DNA of 64,000 nt from Penium margaritaceum (lineage: Eukaryota > Streptophyta > Zygnematophyceae > Desmidiales > Peniaceae): NCBI GenBank assembly GCA_023375785.1, contig SZWC01007341.1:22623-86622 (forward strand), read 5' to 3'. The position numbers and the translations under genes were made by a program. Positions 1 through 12,430 of this stretch are shown here, piece after piece. The notes beneath the pieces are model-generated. The model was not told the origin of the DNA. It saw only the letters and a program-made list of their open reading frames with translations, and did no database searches. Within the stretch, counting starts at the first letter, position 1; every line of letters starts with the position of its first letter.

Positions 1-1445
1 GCACAACTCTGGCACAACACTGGCACAACTCTGGTACAACTCTGGCACACCTTTGGCACAAATCTGGCACAACTCTTGCAAAATTCTGGCATATCTCTGG
101 ACCAACTCTGGCACAAGTCTGGCAAAACTCTGGCACAACTCTGGCACAACTCTGGCATAACTGTTGCGAAAATCTGGCACAACTCTGGCTCAACTCTGTT
201 AAAACTCTGGCACATCTCTGGCACTACTCTGGCACAATTCCGGCACAACTCTGGCACAACTCTGGCACAACTCTGGCACAACTCTGGCACAACTCTGGCA
301 CAACTCTGGCACAACTCTGGCACAATTCTTGCACAACTCTGGAATAACTCTGGCACAACTCTGGAAAAATTCTGGCACAACTCTGGCACAACTCTGGCAC
401 AACTGTGACATAATTCTGGCACAGCTCTGGCACAACTCTCGCGTAAGCCTGGCACAAATCTTGCACAACTCTGGAACAACTCCGGTAAAACTCTGTTACA
501 CTCTGGCACAACTTTGGCACAACTCTGGCATAACTCGGGCTCAACTCTGGCACAACTCTGGCACAACTCTTGCACAATTATGGCACAACTCTGGCACAAC
601 TCTGGTAAAACTCTGGCACACCTCTGGCACAACTCTAGCACAACTCTGACTTACCTCTGGCACATACCTGGCACAACTCTGACACAACTCTGGCACAACT
701 CTGGCACAACTCTGGCACAACTCTGGCACAACTCTGGCACAACTCTGCGAAAACTCTGGCACAACTCTGGCACAACTCTGGCTCAACTCTGGCACAACTC
801 TGGCACAACAATGGCACAAGTCTGGGACATGTTTTGCACAATTCTGGCACAACTCTGGGGCAAATCTGGCACAACTCTGGCACAACTCTGGCACAACTTT
901 GAAACAACTCTGTTCCAACTATGGCACAACTCTTGCACAATTCTGGTGCAAATCTGCCACAACAATGACACAACTCTGGCACAACTCTGGCACTACTCTG
1001 GCACCACTCTGGCACAACTCTGGCAGAACTCTGGCACAACTCTGGCACAGCTTTGGCACAACTCTGGCACAACACTGGCACAACTCTGGCACAACTACTG
1101 CACAACTCTAACATAATTCTTGCACAAATCTGGCAGAATTCTGGCACAACTCTGTTAAAACTCTGGCACATCTCTGGCACAACTCTGACACAAGTCCGGC
1201 ACAATTCCGGCACAATTCTGGCATTACTCTATCACAACTCCGGCACAACTCATGCACAACTCTGGTACTACTTTGGCACAACTCTGGCACAACACTGGCA
1301 CAACTCTGGAACAACTCTGGCACAAGTATGGCACAACTCTGGCACAAGTATGGCACAACTCTGGCACATCTCTGGCACAACTCTGCCACATGTCTGGCAA
1401 AACTCTTGTACAACTCTGGCACAAATCTGGCACAACTGTGATACA
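1..1445 (+). repeat. 11-bp minisatellite array
   Basis: The tract is a tandem array of CACAACTCTGG, about 130 units with scattered substitutions and occasional one-base indels. Because 11 is not a multiple of three, all three frames of a strand cycle through the same 11-residue peptide (LAQLWHNSGTT on the plus strand, VVPELCQSCAR on the minus strand), so frames stay open by chance. No gene is seen. The array is cut by the left window edge and passes abruptly into the 21-bp satellite near 1,445. Confidence 0.95.
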
Positions 1446-1739
1446 ACGACGCTCTAGTGCCATTGTGTGGCGCTCTAGCGCCAAAGTGGGGCACTCTAGT
1501 GCCAAAGTCTAATGCTCTAATGCCAAAGTGTGAAGCTCATGTGCCAAAGTGTGACGCTCTAGTGCCAAAGTGTGATGCTCAAGTGCCAAAGTGTGAGGCT
1601 CTTTTGCCAAAGTCTGACGCTCTAGTGCCAAAGTGTGACGCTGTAGTGCCAAAGTGTGATGCTCTAGTCTTAAAGTGTGACGCTCTAGTGCGAAAGTGTG
1701 ACGCTCCAGTGCCAAAGTGTGACGCCCTAGTGCCAAGGT

Positions 1740-4700
1740 GTGACGCTATAGTGCCAAAGTATTACGCTCTAGTGCCAAAGTGGGAAGCTCTATTACAAAA
1801 GTGTGAAGCTCTAGTGCCAAACTATGACGCTCTAGTGCCAAAGTGTGAAGCTCTAGTGCCAAAGTGTGATGCTCTAGTACCAAAGTGTTACACTCTAGTG
1901 CCAGAGTGTGTTGCTCTAGTGGCAAAGTGTGACACTCTAGTGCCACAGCGTTACACTCTAGTGCCGGAGTGTGACAGTCTAGTGCCAAAGTGTGACGCCC
2001 TAGTGCCAAGGTGTGACACTCTAGTGTCAAAGTGTGATGCTCTAGTACCAAAACGTGATGCTCTAGTGCCAAAGGGTGTAGCTCTAGTACCAAAGTGTGA
2101 CGCTCTAGTGGCAAAGTGTGACGCTCTAGTGCCAAAGTGTGAGGCTCTAGTGGCAAAGTGTGAAGCTCTAGTGCCAAAGTGTGACGCTCTAGTGCCAAAG
2201 TGTGACGCTCTAGTGCCAAAGTGTGATGCTCTAGTGCTAAAGTGTGATGCTCTAGTGCCAAAGTGTGGAGCTCTAGTACCAAAGTGTGACGCTCTAGTGC
2301 CAAAGTGTGACGCTCTAGTGCCAAAGTGTGACGCTCTAGTGCCAAAGTGTGATGCTCTAGTGCTAAAGTGTGATGCTCTAGTGCCAAAGTGTGGAGCTCT
2401 AGTACCAAAGTGTGACGCTCTAGTGCCAAAGTGTGAAGTTGTAGTGCCAAAGTGTGACACTCTAGTGCCAAAGTGTGACACTGTAGTGCCAAAGTGTGAC
2501 GCTCTAGTGCCAAAGTGAAAAGCTCTAGTGCCAAAGTGTGGCGCTCTAGTGCCAAATTCTGACGCATTAGTGCCAAAATGTGAAGCTCTAGTGCCAAAGT
2601 GTGACTCTTTAGTGCCAAAGTGTGACGCTCTAGTGCCAAATTGTGGCACTCGAGTGTCAAAGTATGATGCTCTAGTGCGAAAATGTGACGCTCTAGTTCC
2701 AAAGTGTGGAGCTCTAGAGCCAAAGTGTGGAGCTCTAGTGCCAAAGTGTGACGCGCTAGTGCCAAAGTGTGATGCTCTAGTGCAAAACTCTGATGCTCTA
2801 TTGCCAAAGTGTGACACCCTAGTTCCAAAGTCTGAAGCTCTAGTGCCAAAATGTGACCCTCTAGTGCCAAAGTGTGACGTTCTAGTGTCAAACTGTGATG
2901 CTCTAGTATCAAAGTGTGATGCTCTAATGCCAAAGTGTGACGCTCTAGTGCCAAAGTGTGACGCTCTAGTGCCAAAGGGTGACGATTTAGTGCCAAATGG
3001 TAACTCTCTAGAGCCAAAGTGTGACACTCTAGTTCCAAAGTGTGATGCTCTAGTGCCAAAGTGTGAAGCTCTAGTGCCAAAGTCTGAAGCTCTATTGCCA
3101 ATGTGTGACGCTCTAGTGCCAAAGTGTGACGCCCTAGTGCCAAAGTGTGAAGCTCTATTGCCAAAGTATGACGCTCAAGTGCCAAAATGTCAGGCTCTAG
3201 TGTCAAAGTGCGACGCTCTAGTGCCAATGTGTGATGCTCTAGTGCCAAACTGTGACGCTCAAGTGCTGAAGTGTGAAGCTCTAGTGCCAAAGTGTGAGTC
3301 TCTAATGTCGAAGTGTGATGCTCTAGAGCCATTGTGTGATGCTCTAGTGCCAAAGTGTGACGCTCTAGAGCCAAAATGTGACGCTCTAGTGCCAAACTGT
3401 GACGCTCTATACCAAAATATGACACTCTAGTGCCAAAGTGTGAAGCTCTAGTACTAAAGTCTGATGCTCGTGTGCCAAAGTGTGCCGCTGTAGTGCCAAA
3501 GTGTGAAGCTCTAGTGCCAAATTGTGAAGCTCTAGTGCCAAAGTGTGACGCTCTAGTGCCAAAGTGTGACGCTCTAGTGCCAAAGGTTGGAGCTCTTGTG
3601 CCAAAGTATGACTCTCTAGTGCTAAAGTGTGAAGCTCTAGTGCCAAAGTGTGATGCTCTAGTGCCAAAGTGTCCAGCTCCAGTGCCAAACTGTCTAGCTC
3701 TAGTGCCAAAGTCTGAAGTTGTAATGCCAACGTTTGACGCTCTAGTGCCAAAGTGTGAAGGTCTATTGTCAAAGTGTGATGCTCTAGTGCCAGAGTGTGA
3801 TGCTCTAGTGCCAAAGTGTGACGTTCTAGTACCAAAGTGTGAAGCTCTAGTACTGAAGTGTTGCAATCTGGTGCCAAAGTGTGATGCTCTACGTCCAAAG
3901 TGTGACGCTCTAGTACCAAAGTGGGACGCTCTAGTGCCAAAGTGTGATGCTCTAATGCCAAAGTGGAACGCTCTAGTACCAAAGTGTGAAGCTCTAGTGC
4001 CAAAGTGTGATACACTAGTGCCAAAGGTTGACGCTCTTGTGCAAACGTGTGACAGTCTAGTGCCGATGTGTGAAGCTCTAGTGCCAAAGTGTGACACTTT
4101 AGTGCCAAAGTGTGAAGCTCTAGTGCCAAAATGTGAAGCTCTAGTCCCAAAGTGTAATGCTTCAGTGCCAAAGTGTGACGATCTAGTGCCAAAGTGTGAC
4201 GCTCTAGTGCCAAAGTGTGAAGCTCTAGTGCCAAAGTGTGACGCTCTAGTGCCAAAGAGTGACACTCTAGTGCCAAAGCGTGACGCTCTACTGCCAAAGT
4301 GTTATGCTCTAGTGCTGAAGTATGTAGCTCCAGTGCCAAAGTGTGACGCTCTAGTGCCAAAGTGTGAACTTCTACTGCCAAAGTGTGATGCTCTAGTGCC
4401 AAAGTGTGATGCTCTAGTGCCAACGTGTGACGCTCTAGTGCTAAATTGTGACACTCTATACCAAAAGGTGACGCTCTAGTGCCGAAGTGTGAACCTCTAG
4501 TGCTGAAATGTGACGTTCCAGTGCCAAATCGTGATACAGTAGTGCCTATGTGTGATGCTCTAGTGCCAAAGTGTGACGCTCTAGTGCCGAAATGTGAAGC
4601 TCTAGTGCCGAACCACGACGCTATAGTGCCAAAGTATGACCCTTTAGTGCCAAAGTGTGACGCTATAGTGCGGAATGGTTAGGCTCTAGTGCTAAATTGT

Positions 4701-5420
4701 GACGCTCTAAAGCCAAAGTGTGAAGCTCTCGTGCCAAAGTGTGATGCTCTAGTGCCAATGTTTGATGCTCGAGTGTGAAAGAATGATGCTCTAGTGCCAA
4801 AGTTTGAAGCTCTACTGCCAATGTGTGATGCTCTAGTGCCAACGTGTCTCGTTGTAGTTCAAAATATTGAAATCTTGTGCCAAAGTGTGATGCTATAGTG
4901 CCAAAGTGTGACGCTCTACTGTCAAAGTGTGATGCTCTAGTGCCAAAGTGTGATGTTCTTTTGCCAAGTGTGACGCCTTTGTAATGAAGTCTGGAGCTCT
5001 TGTGCCAAAGTGTGAAGCTCTAGGGCCAAAGTGTGACAATTAAGTGCCAAAGTGTGATGCTCTACTGCCAAAGTGTGAAGCTCTAATGCCAAAGTGTGAC
5101 ACTCTAGTGCCAAAGTGTGACGCTCTAGTGCCCAAGTATGACGCTCTAGTGCCAAATGTTGGAGCTCCAGTGCGAAAGTGTGACGCTCCAGTGCCAAATT
5201 GTGAAGCTCTAGTGCCAAACTGTGATTCTCTAGTGTGAAAGTGTGATGCTCTAGTGCCAGAGTATGACGCTCTAGTGCCAAATTGTGACGCTATAGTGCC
5301 AAAGTGTGATGATCTAGTGCCAAAGTGTGAAACTCAGGTGCCCAATTCTGATGCTCTACTGCCAAAGTGGGACGCTCTATTGCCAATGTGTGATGCTCTA
5401 GTGCCAAAGTGGGAAGCTCT
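1740..5420 (+). repeat. Inverted segmental duplication, arm 1 (partner 45,350-49,000)
   Basis: The order of irregular units matches, in reverse complement, the order at 45,350-49,000. Landmarks include GTACTGAAGTGTTGCAA at 3,850, whose complement ends at 47,025, and the short units containing CTATACC at 3,407 and 4,456, paired with 47,504-47,510 and 46,392-46,398. Coordinate sums stay within about three repeat units of each other, so the arms are colinear apart from unit gains and losses. Outer limits are approximate. Confidence 0.85.
2234..2490 (+). repeat. 126-bp tandem duplication within the 21-bp array
   Basis: A run of six units, marked by GTGCTAAAG followed by a GTGTGGAGCT unit and a GTACC unit, occurs at 2,234 and again at 2,360. 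The spacing is 126 bp, exactly six units. This fits in-register unequal exchange or slippage. Confidence 0.8.
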
Positions 5421-5422
5421 AA

Positions 5423-6900
5423 GTGTGTAAGTGTGACGCTCTGATGCCAAAGTATGATGCTCTACTACCAAAGTGTGGACCTCTAGTGCCAAAGTGTGAA
5501 CCTCTAGTGCCAAAGTGTGATGCTCTAGAGCCAAATAGTGACGCTCTAGTGCCAAAGTGCGAAGCTCTAGTGCCAAAGTTTGACGCTATATTGCCAAAGT
5601 GTGAAGCTCTAGTGCCAAAGTGCGATGCTCTAGTACGAAAGCGTGACGCTCTAGTGCAACAGCATGACGCTCTATTGCCAAAGCATGACGCTCTAGTGCC
5701 AACGTTAGACGCTCTAGTGCCAAAGTGTGATGCTCTAGTGCCAAAGCTGGACGCTCTAGTGTGAAAGTGTGAAGCTCTAGTGCCAAAGCGGGATGCTCTA
5801 GTGCCAAAGTGTGACGCTCTAGTGCCAAAATGTGACACTCTAGTGCCAAATTGTGATGCTTTAGTGCCAAAGTATGTGCCTCTTGTGCCAAAGTGTGACA
5901 CTCAAGTGTCAAAGTGTGAAGGTCTAGTGCCAGAGTTTGCAACTCTAGTGCCAAAGTGTGATGCTCTAGTGCCAAAGTGTGACGCTCTAGTGCCAAAGTG
6001 TTACGCTCTAGTGCCGTAGTGTGAAGTTGTAGTACCAAAGTCTGACGCTCTAGTGACAAAGTATGACGCTCTAATGCCACAGTGTGAAGGTGTAGTGCCA
6101 AAGTGTGACGCTCTATTGCCAAAGTGTGACGCTTTAGTGCCAAAGTGTAAAGCTCTTCTGCTAAAGTGTGAAGCTCTAGTGCCAAAGAGTGACGCTCTAG
6201 TGCCTACGTGTGACGCTCTAGCGGCAAAGTGTGACGCTCCAGTGCCAAAGTGTGATAATCTTATGCGAGAGTTTGGAGCTCTAGTGCCAAGGTGTGAAGC
6301 TCTAATGCCAAAATATGAAACTCTAGGGCCAGAGTGTGACGCTCCAGTACCAAATTGTGACGCTCTAGTGCCAAAGTGTGACGCTCTAGTGCCAAAGTGT
6401 CACGCTCTTGTGCCAAAGTGTGACGCTCTAGTGCCAAACTGTGACACTCTATTGCCAAACGGTGAAGTTCTATTGTCAAAGTGTGATGCTCTAGTGCCAC
6501 AGTTTGACGTTCTAGTGCCAAAGTGTGATGCTCTAGTGCCAAAGTGTGACGCCCTAGTGCCAAAATATTACGCTCTAGTACCAAAGTGTGACGCTCTAGT
6601 GCCAAAGTGTGAAGCTCTAGTGCCACAGTTTGACGCACTAGATCCAAAGTGTGATGCTCTAGGGCTAAAGTGTGACGCTCTAGTGCCAAAGTGTGACGCT
6701 CTAGTGCCAAAGTGTGGAGTTCTAGTTCCAAAGTGTGGACCTCTAGTGCCAAAGTGTGAAATTCTAGTGCCAAAATGTGATGTTCTAGTGCCAAAGTTTG
6801 AAGCTCTAGTGCCAAAGTGTGACGCTCTAGTGCCGAAGTGTGACGCTCTAGTGCCAAAGTGTGATGCTCTAGTGCCAAAGTGTGACGCTCTAGTGCCAAA
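5423..6900 (+). repeat. Direct segmental duplication, copy 1 (partner 8,048-9,500)
   Basis: The variant-unit order repeats downstream. The rare TTATGCGAGA unit at 6,261 recurs as TTATGCGAGAC at 8,865, an offset of 2,604 bp or exactly 124 units. At the left end the offset is 2,625 bp, one unit more. The duplication is therefore in register with the 21-bp period. Confidence 0.85.
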
Positions 6901-7169
6901 GTGTGAAGCTCTAGAGCCAAAGTGTGACGCTCTATTTTCAAAGAATGACGCTCTAGTGCCAAAGTGTTAAGCTCTAGTGCCAAAGTGAGACACTCTAGTG
7001 GCAAAGCATGACGCTCTAGTGCCAAAGTGTGACGCTCTAGTGCCAAAGTGTGAAGCTCTAGAGCCAAAGTGTGACGCTCTATTTTCAAAGAATGACGCTC
7101 TAGTGCCAAAGTGTTAAGCTCTAGTGCCAAAGTGAGACACTCTAGTGGCAAAGCATGACGCTCTAGTGC
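6866..7169 (+). repeat. Perfect 147-bp tandem duplication (7 units)
   Basis: Two adjacent blocks of seven units are identical, including the very rare unit ATTTTCAAAGAATGACG at 6,934 and 7,081 and the GTGGCAAAGCATGACG unit. Identity runs from about 6,866 to 7,022 against 7,013 to 7,169. The absence of differences makes this one of the youngest rearrangements in block A. Confidence 0.9.
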
Positions 7170-8720
7170 GAATTTGTGGAGCTCTATTGCCAATGTGTAA
7201 CGCTCTAATGCCAACGTGTGAGTCTCTAATGCCAAAGTGTGACACTCAAGTATCAAACTTTGACGCTCTATTCTCAAAGTGTGACGCTCTAGTGCCAAAG
7301 TGGGACGCTCTAGTGCCAAAGTGTGACGCTCTAGTGCCAAAGTGTGACGCTCTAGTGCAAAAGTGTGACACTCTAGTGCCAAAGTGTGACACCCTAGTTC
7401 CAAAGTGTGACGCTCTAGTGCCAAAGTGTGAAGCTCTAGTGCCAAAGTGTGAAGGTCTTGTTCCAAAGTATGATGCTCTAGTGACAAAGTGTGACGCTCT
7501 AGTGCCAACGTGTGATGTTCTATCGCCAAAGTGTGACGCTCTAGTTTCAAAGTGTGATGTTCTTGTTCCTAAGTGTGGAGCTCTTGTGCCAAAGTGTGGA
7601 GCTCTAGTGCGAAAGTGTGATGCTCTAGTGCAAAACTGTTACGTTCTAGTGCCAAAGTGTGAAGTTCTAGTGCCAAAGTGTGAAGCTCTAGTGCCGAATT
7701 GTGACACTCCAGTGCCAAAGCGTGACGCTCTAGTGCCAAAGAATGAAGGTCTAGTTACAATGTGTGACGCTGTAGTGGCAAAGTGTGACGCTCTAGTAGT
7801 CAAGTGTGAAGCTCTAGAGCCAACGTGTGAAGCTTTAGTGCCAACGTGTGAAGCTGTAGTGCTAAAGTATGACGCTCGAGTGTCAAATTGTGACGCTCTA
7901 GTGCAAACGTAAGACAGTCTAGTGCCAAATTGTGATGCTTTAGTGCCAAAGTGTGACTCTATAGTGCCAACATGTGACACTCTAGTGCCAAAGTGTAACG
8001 CTCTAGTGCCAAAGTGAGACGCTCTAGGGCAAAAGTGAGACGCTCTAGTGCGCAAGTGTGACGCTTTGATGCCAAAGCATGATGCTGTACTACCAAAGTC
8101 GGGACCTCTAGTACCAAAGTGTGAACCTCTAGTGCAAAAGTGTGATGCTCTAGTGCCAAATAGTGACGCTCTAGTGCCAAAATGCGAAGCTCTAGTGCCA
8201 AAGGTTGACGCTATATTGCCAAAGTGTGAACATCTAGTGTGAAAGCGTGATGCTCTAGTGCTACAGCGTGACGCTCTACTGCCAAAGTATGACGCTCTAG
8301 TGCCAAAATTAGACGCTCTAGCGTGAAATTGTGACGCTCTAGTGCCAAAGTTGGACGCTCTAATGTGAAAGTGTGAAGCTCTAGTGCCAAAGTGGGAGGC
8401 TCTAGTGCCAAAGTGTGATGCTCTAATGCCAAAATGTGACACTCTAGTGCCAAATTGTGATGCTTTAGTGCCAAAGCATGTGGCTCTAGTTCCAAAGTCT
8501 GACACTCAAGTGTCAAAGTGTTAAGGTCTAGTGCCAAAGTTTGCAACTCTAGTCCCAAAGTGTGATGCTCTAGTGCCAAAGTGTGATGCTCTAGTGCCAA
8601 AGTGTTACGCTCTAGTGCCGTAGTGTGAAGCTGTAGTACCAAAGTCTGACTCTCTAGTGACGAAGTGTGACGCTCTTATGCCAAAGTGTGAAGCTCTAGT
8701 GCCAAAGTGTGATGCTCTAT
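7150..8720 (+). repeat. Inverted segmental duplication, arm 1 (partner 56,900-58,400)
   Basis: Irregular units here recur in the same order on the minus strand at 58,400 down to 56,900. Matching segment starts are 7,145 with 58,404 and 8,657 with 56,955, so coordinate sums differ by only three units over 1.5 kb. The first 0.9 kb also matches 53,100-54,080 on the minus strand. Limits are approximate. Confidence 0.75.
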
Positions 8721-9500
8721 TGCCAAAGTGTGACGCTCTAGTGCCAAAGTGGAGAGCTCTTGTGCCAAAGTGTGAAGCTCTAGTGCCAAAGAGTGACGCT
8801 CTGGTGCCGACGTGTGACGCTCTAGTGGCAAAGTGTGACGCTCTAGTGCCAAAGTGTGACGCTCTTATGCGAGACTTTGGAGCTCTAGTGCCAGAGTGTG
8901 AAGCTCTAGTGTCAAACTATGAAGCTCTAGTGCCAGAGTGTGACGCTCCAGTACCAAATTGTGACGCTTTAGTGCCAAAGTGTGACGCTCTAGTGCCAAA
9001 GTGTCATGCTCTTGTGCCAAAGTGTGATGCTCTAGTGCCAAACTGTGACACTCTATTGCCAAACTGTGAAGTTCAATTGTCAAAGTGTGATGCTCTAGTT
9101 CCACGGTGTGACGCTCTAGTGCCAAAGTGTGATGGTCTAGTGCCAAAGTGTGATGCCCTAGTGCCAAATTATGACGCTCTAGTACAAAAGTGTGACACTC
9201 TAGTGCCAAAGTGTGAAGCTCTAGTGCCAAAGTTTGACGCACTAGTGCCAAAGTGTGATGCTCTAGGGCTAAAGTGTGACGCTCTAGTACCAAAGTGGGA
9301 CACTCTAGTGCCAAAGTGTGGAGCTCTAGTGCCAAAGTGTGGACCTCTAGTGCCAAAGTGTGATACTCTAGTGCCAAAATGTGATTCTCTAGTGCCAAAG
9401 TGTGAAGCTCTAGTGCCAAAGTGTGACACTCTAGTGCCAAAGTGTGACGCTCTAGTGCCAAAGTGTGATGTTCTAGTGCCAAAGTGTGACGCTCTAGGTC
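8048..9500 (+). repeat. Direct segmental duplication, copy 2 (partner 5,423-6,900)
   Basis: Second copy of the 2.6-kb-offset duplication. It shares the TTATGCGAGAC unit at 8,865 and the surrounding order of CCAGAGTGTGACGCTCC and similar variants with the first copy. The copies differ by scattered substitutions, so this event is older than the perfect 147-bp duplication at 6,866. Confidence 0.8.
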
Positions 9501-9873
9501 CAAAGTGTGACGCTCTAGTGCCAGAGTGTGAAGCTCTAGTGCCAAAGTATAACACTCTAGTACAAAAGTGTGACGCTCTAGTGCCAAGGTGTGACGCTCT
9601 AATGCCAAAGTGTGACGCTCCAGTACCAAAGTGTGCCGTTCTACAGCCAATGTGTGATGCTCTAGTGCCAAAGTGTGACGCTCTAGTGCCGAAGTGTGAC
9701 GCTCTAGTGCCAAAGTGAAACGCTTTAGTGCCAAAGTGTGACTCAGTAATGCCAAAGTGTGAAGCTCTAGTGCCAAAGTGTGAAGCTCTAGTGCCAAAGA
9801 GTGATGCTCTAGTGCCAAAGTGTGATGCTCTTGTGCCAAAGTATGACTCCCTAGTGTCAAATGTGACGCTCTA

Positions 9874-10720
9874 GTGCCAAAGTGTCACGCTCTAGTGCCA
9901 AAGTGTGGAGCTCTAGTGCCAACGTATGAATCTCTAGTGCTAAAGTGTAATGCTCTAGTGCCAAATTTTGACACTATCGTGTCAAAGTGTGAAGCTCTAG
10001 TGCCAAAGTGTGAACCTCCAGTGCCAAAGTGTGAGGCTCTAGGGCTAAAGAGAAGAGCTTTTCTGCCAAAGTGTGAAGCTATAGTGCCCAAGTGTGGCGC
10101 TCTAGTGCCAAAGTGTGACGCTCTAGTGCCAAATTCTGAAGCTCTAGTGCCAAAGTGTGACGCTCTAGTGCCAAAGTGTGATACTCTAGTGCCAAAGTGT
10201 GACGCTCTAGTGCTGAACTGTCACGCTCTACTGCCAAAGTGTGAAGCTCTAGTGCCAAAGTGTGACGCTCTAGGTCCAAAGTGTGACTCTTTAGTGCCAG
10301 AGTGTGAAGCTCTAGTGCCAAAGTGTAATGCTCTAGTACCAAAGTGTGACACTCTGGTGCCAAAGTGTGACGCTCTAGTGCCAAAGAGTGATGCTCTAGT
10401 GCCAAAGTGTCACGCTCTTGTGCCAAAGTGTGACACCCTAGTGTCAAAATGTGATGCTCTAGTGCCAAAGTGTGACGATCTAGTGCCAAAGTGTGGAGCT
10501 CTAGTACCAACGTGTGAATCTCTAGTGCTAAAGTGTGAAGCTCTAGTGCCAAAGTGTGATGCTCTATTGCGAAATTGTGAAGCTCTAGTGCCAAAGTGTG
10601 ATACGACAGTGCCAAAGTGTGACGCTCTAGGGCCAAAAAGAAGAGCTCTTCTGCCAAAGTGTGAAGCTATAGTGCCAAAGTTTGACGGTCTAGTGCCAGA
10701 GCCTGACGCTCTAGTGCCAA
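9874..10720 (+). repeat. 588-bp-spaced duplication in the 21-bp array
   Basis: The unusual AGAAGAGCT unit, embedded in an AGGGC-type context, occurs at 10,051 and 10,639, an offset of 588 bp or 28 units. Neighbouring units (GTGGAGCT, then TGAATCTCTAGTGCTAAAG) keep the same order in both copies. Confidence 0.75.
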
Positions 10721-10920
10721 AGTGTGACACTCTAGTGCCAAATTCTGACGCTCTAGTGCCAACGTGAGATGCTATAGTGCCAGAGTGTGATGCTCTAGTG
10801 CCAAAGTGTGACGCCTTAGTGCCAAAGTGTGGAGCTCTAGTGCCAAAGTGTGAACCTCTAGTGCGAAAGTGTGAAGTTCTAGTGCCAAAATGTGATGCTC
10901 TACAGCCAAAGTGTGAAGGT

Positions 10921-11330
10921 ATAGTGCCAAAGTGTGACGCTCTAGTACCAAAGTGTGACGCTCTGATGCCAAAGTGTGACGCTCTAGTGCCAAAGTGTGA
11001 CGCTCTAGTGCCAAAGTGTGAAGCTCTAGTGCCAAAGTGTGATGCTCTAGTGCCGAAGTGTGAAGCTCTAGTGCCAAAGTGTGACGCTCTAGTGCCAAAG
11101 TGTGATGCTCTAGTGCCGAAGTGTGAAGCTCTAGTGCCAAAGTGTGACGCTCTAGTGCCAAAGTGTGACGCTCTAGTGCCAAAGTGTGAAGCTATAGTGC
11201 CAAAGTGTGACGCTCTAGTACCAAAGTGTGACGCTCTGATGCCAAAGTGTGACGCTCTAGTGCCAAAGTGTGACGCTCTAGTGCCAAAGTGTGAAGCTCT
11301 AGTGCCAAAGTGTGATGCTCTAGTAGGAAA
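10921..11330 (+). repeat. 273-bp-spaced duplication in the 21-bp array
   Basis: The CTCTGATGCC unit occurs at 10,961 and 11,234, 273 bp or 13 units apart, with the same preceding GTACC and ATAGTGCC units. The intervening units are nearly uniform. Confidence 0.7.
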
Positions 11331-12316
11331 GTGAGACGCTCTAGCGCCAAATTGTGATGCTCTATTGCCGAAGTGTGAAGCTCTAGTGGCAAAGTGTGAC
11401 GCTCAAGTGCCAAAGTATGAGTTTCTAGTACCAAAGTGTGAAGCTCTAGTGCCAAAGTGTGATACGACAGTACCAAAGTGTAACACTCTAGTGCCAAAGG
11501 GTGGAGCTCTAGTGCCAAAGTGTGAAGCTTTAGTGCCGAAGTGTGGCACTCTAGTGCGAAAGTGTGATGCTCTAGTGCCAAAGTGTGAAGCTCTAGTGCC
11601 AGAGTGTGATGCTCTAGTGCCAGAGTGTGAAGCTCTACGGCCTAAGTGTGACGCTCTAGTGCCAATGTGTGACGCTCTAGTGCCAAAGTGTGACGCTCTA
11701 GTGCCAAAGTGTCAAGCTCTAGTGCCGGAGAGTAAAGCTGTAGTACCAAAGTGTGATGCTCTAGTGCCAAAGCGTGATGCTCTAGTGCCAAAGTGTGAAG
11801 CTCTAGTGCCAAAGGGTGACACTGTAGTGCCAAAGTGTGATGCTCCACTACCAAAGGTTTACACTCTAGTGCCAAAGTGTGACGCTCTAGTGTCAAATTG
11901 TGATGCTCTAGTGCAAAATTGTGATGCTCTAGTGCCAAAGTGTGAACCTCTAGTGCCAAATTGTAATGCTCTAGTGCCAAAGTGTGAAACTCTAGTGCCA
12001 AAATGTGAAGCTCTAGTACCAATGTGTGAAGCTCTAGTTCCAAAGTGTGACGCTCTAGTGTCAAAGTGTGACGCTCTAGTGCCAAAGTGTGACGCTCTAG
12101 TACAAAATTGTGATCCTCTAGTACCAAAATGTGGAGCTCTAGTGCCAAAGTGTGAAGTGTCAGAAGAATGTAGACAGGAGGATAGAAGTAGCAGAAGTAT
12201 CACAACAAGCAGGAGTACGTCAGCGAAGTGACAGAAGCGAGAGTTTTCCCCGGGAGTTAGTCACAGAGCTTGAGAGAGGCTGAGGTTCCAAGAAGATGCG
12301 GTAGACAAGAGCTGTT

Positions 12317-12341
12317 GAGAGAGAGAGAGAGAGAGAGGGGG

Positions 12342-12375
<34 letters not shown>

Positions 12376-12430
12376 NNNNNNNNNNNNNNNNNNNNNNNNN
12401 NNNNNNNNNNNNNNNNNNNNNNNNNNNNNN

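Larger units (their letters stand above)
1446..12157 (+). repeat. 21-bp satellite array, block A (forward)
   Basis: About 510 tandem units of 21 bp: GTGCCAAAGTG, then TGA, a variable CGC position, and TCTA. In one plus frame the unit reads VPKCDAL. On the minus strand two frames are open (LERHTLA and RASHFGT). Variation concentrates at the GACGCT segment (GAC, GAT or GAA, and GCT or ACT). Occasional 20-bp units shift the frame. The block holds no gene. It ends at the TGAAG that is duplicated around the LTR nest at 12,158. Confidence 0.97.

Noticed and set aside
1-1445. Telomere or subtelomere repeat
   Set aside because: The unit CACAACTCTGG has no resemblance to TTTAGGG-type telomeres, and the tract is flanked internally by other satellites.
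1746-4265. 839-codon open frame on the minus strand
   Set aside because: It consists only of satellite units, switches between two peptide repeats at a 20-bp unit, and has an equally open frame on the opposite strand. Period 21 explains it.
1446-12157. CRISPR-like array
   Set aside because: Units are contiguous and similar along their whole length, with no spacers, leader or cas genes. The context is eukaryotic.
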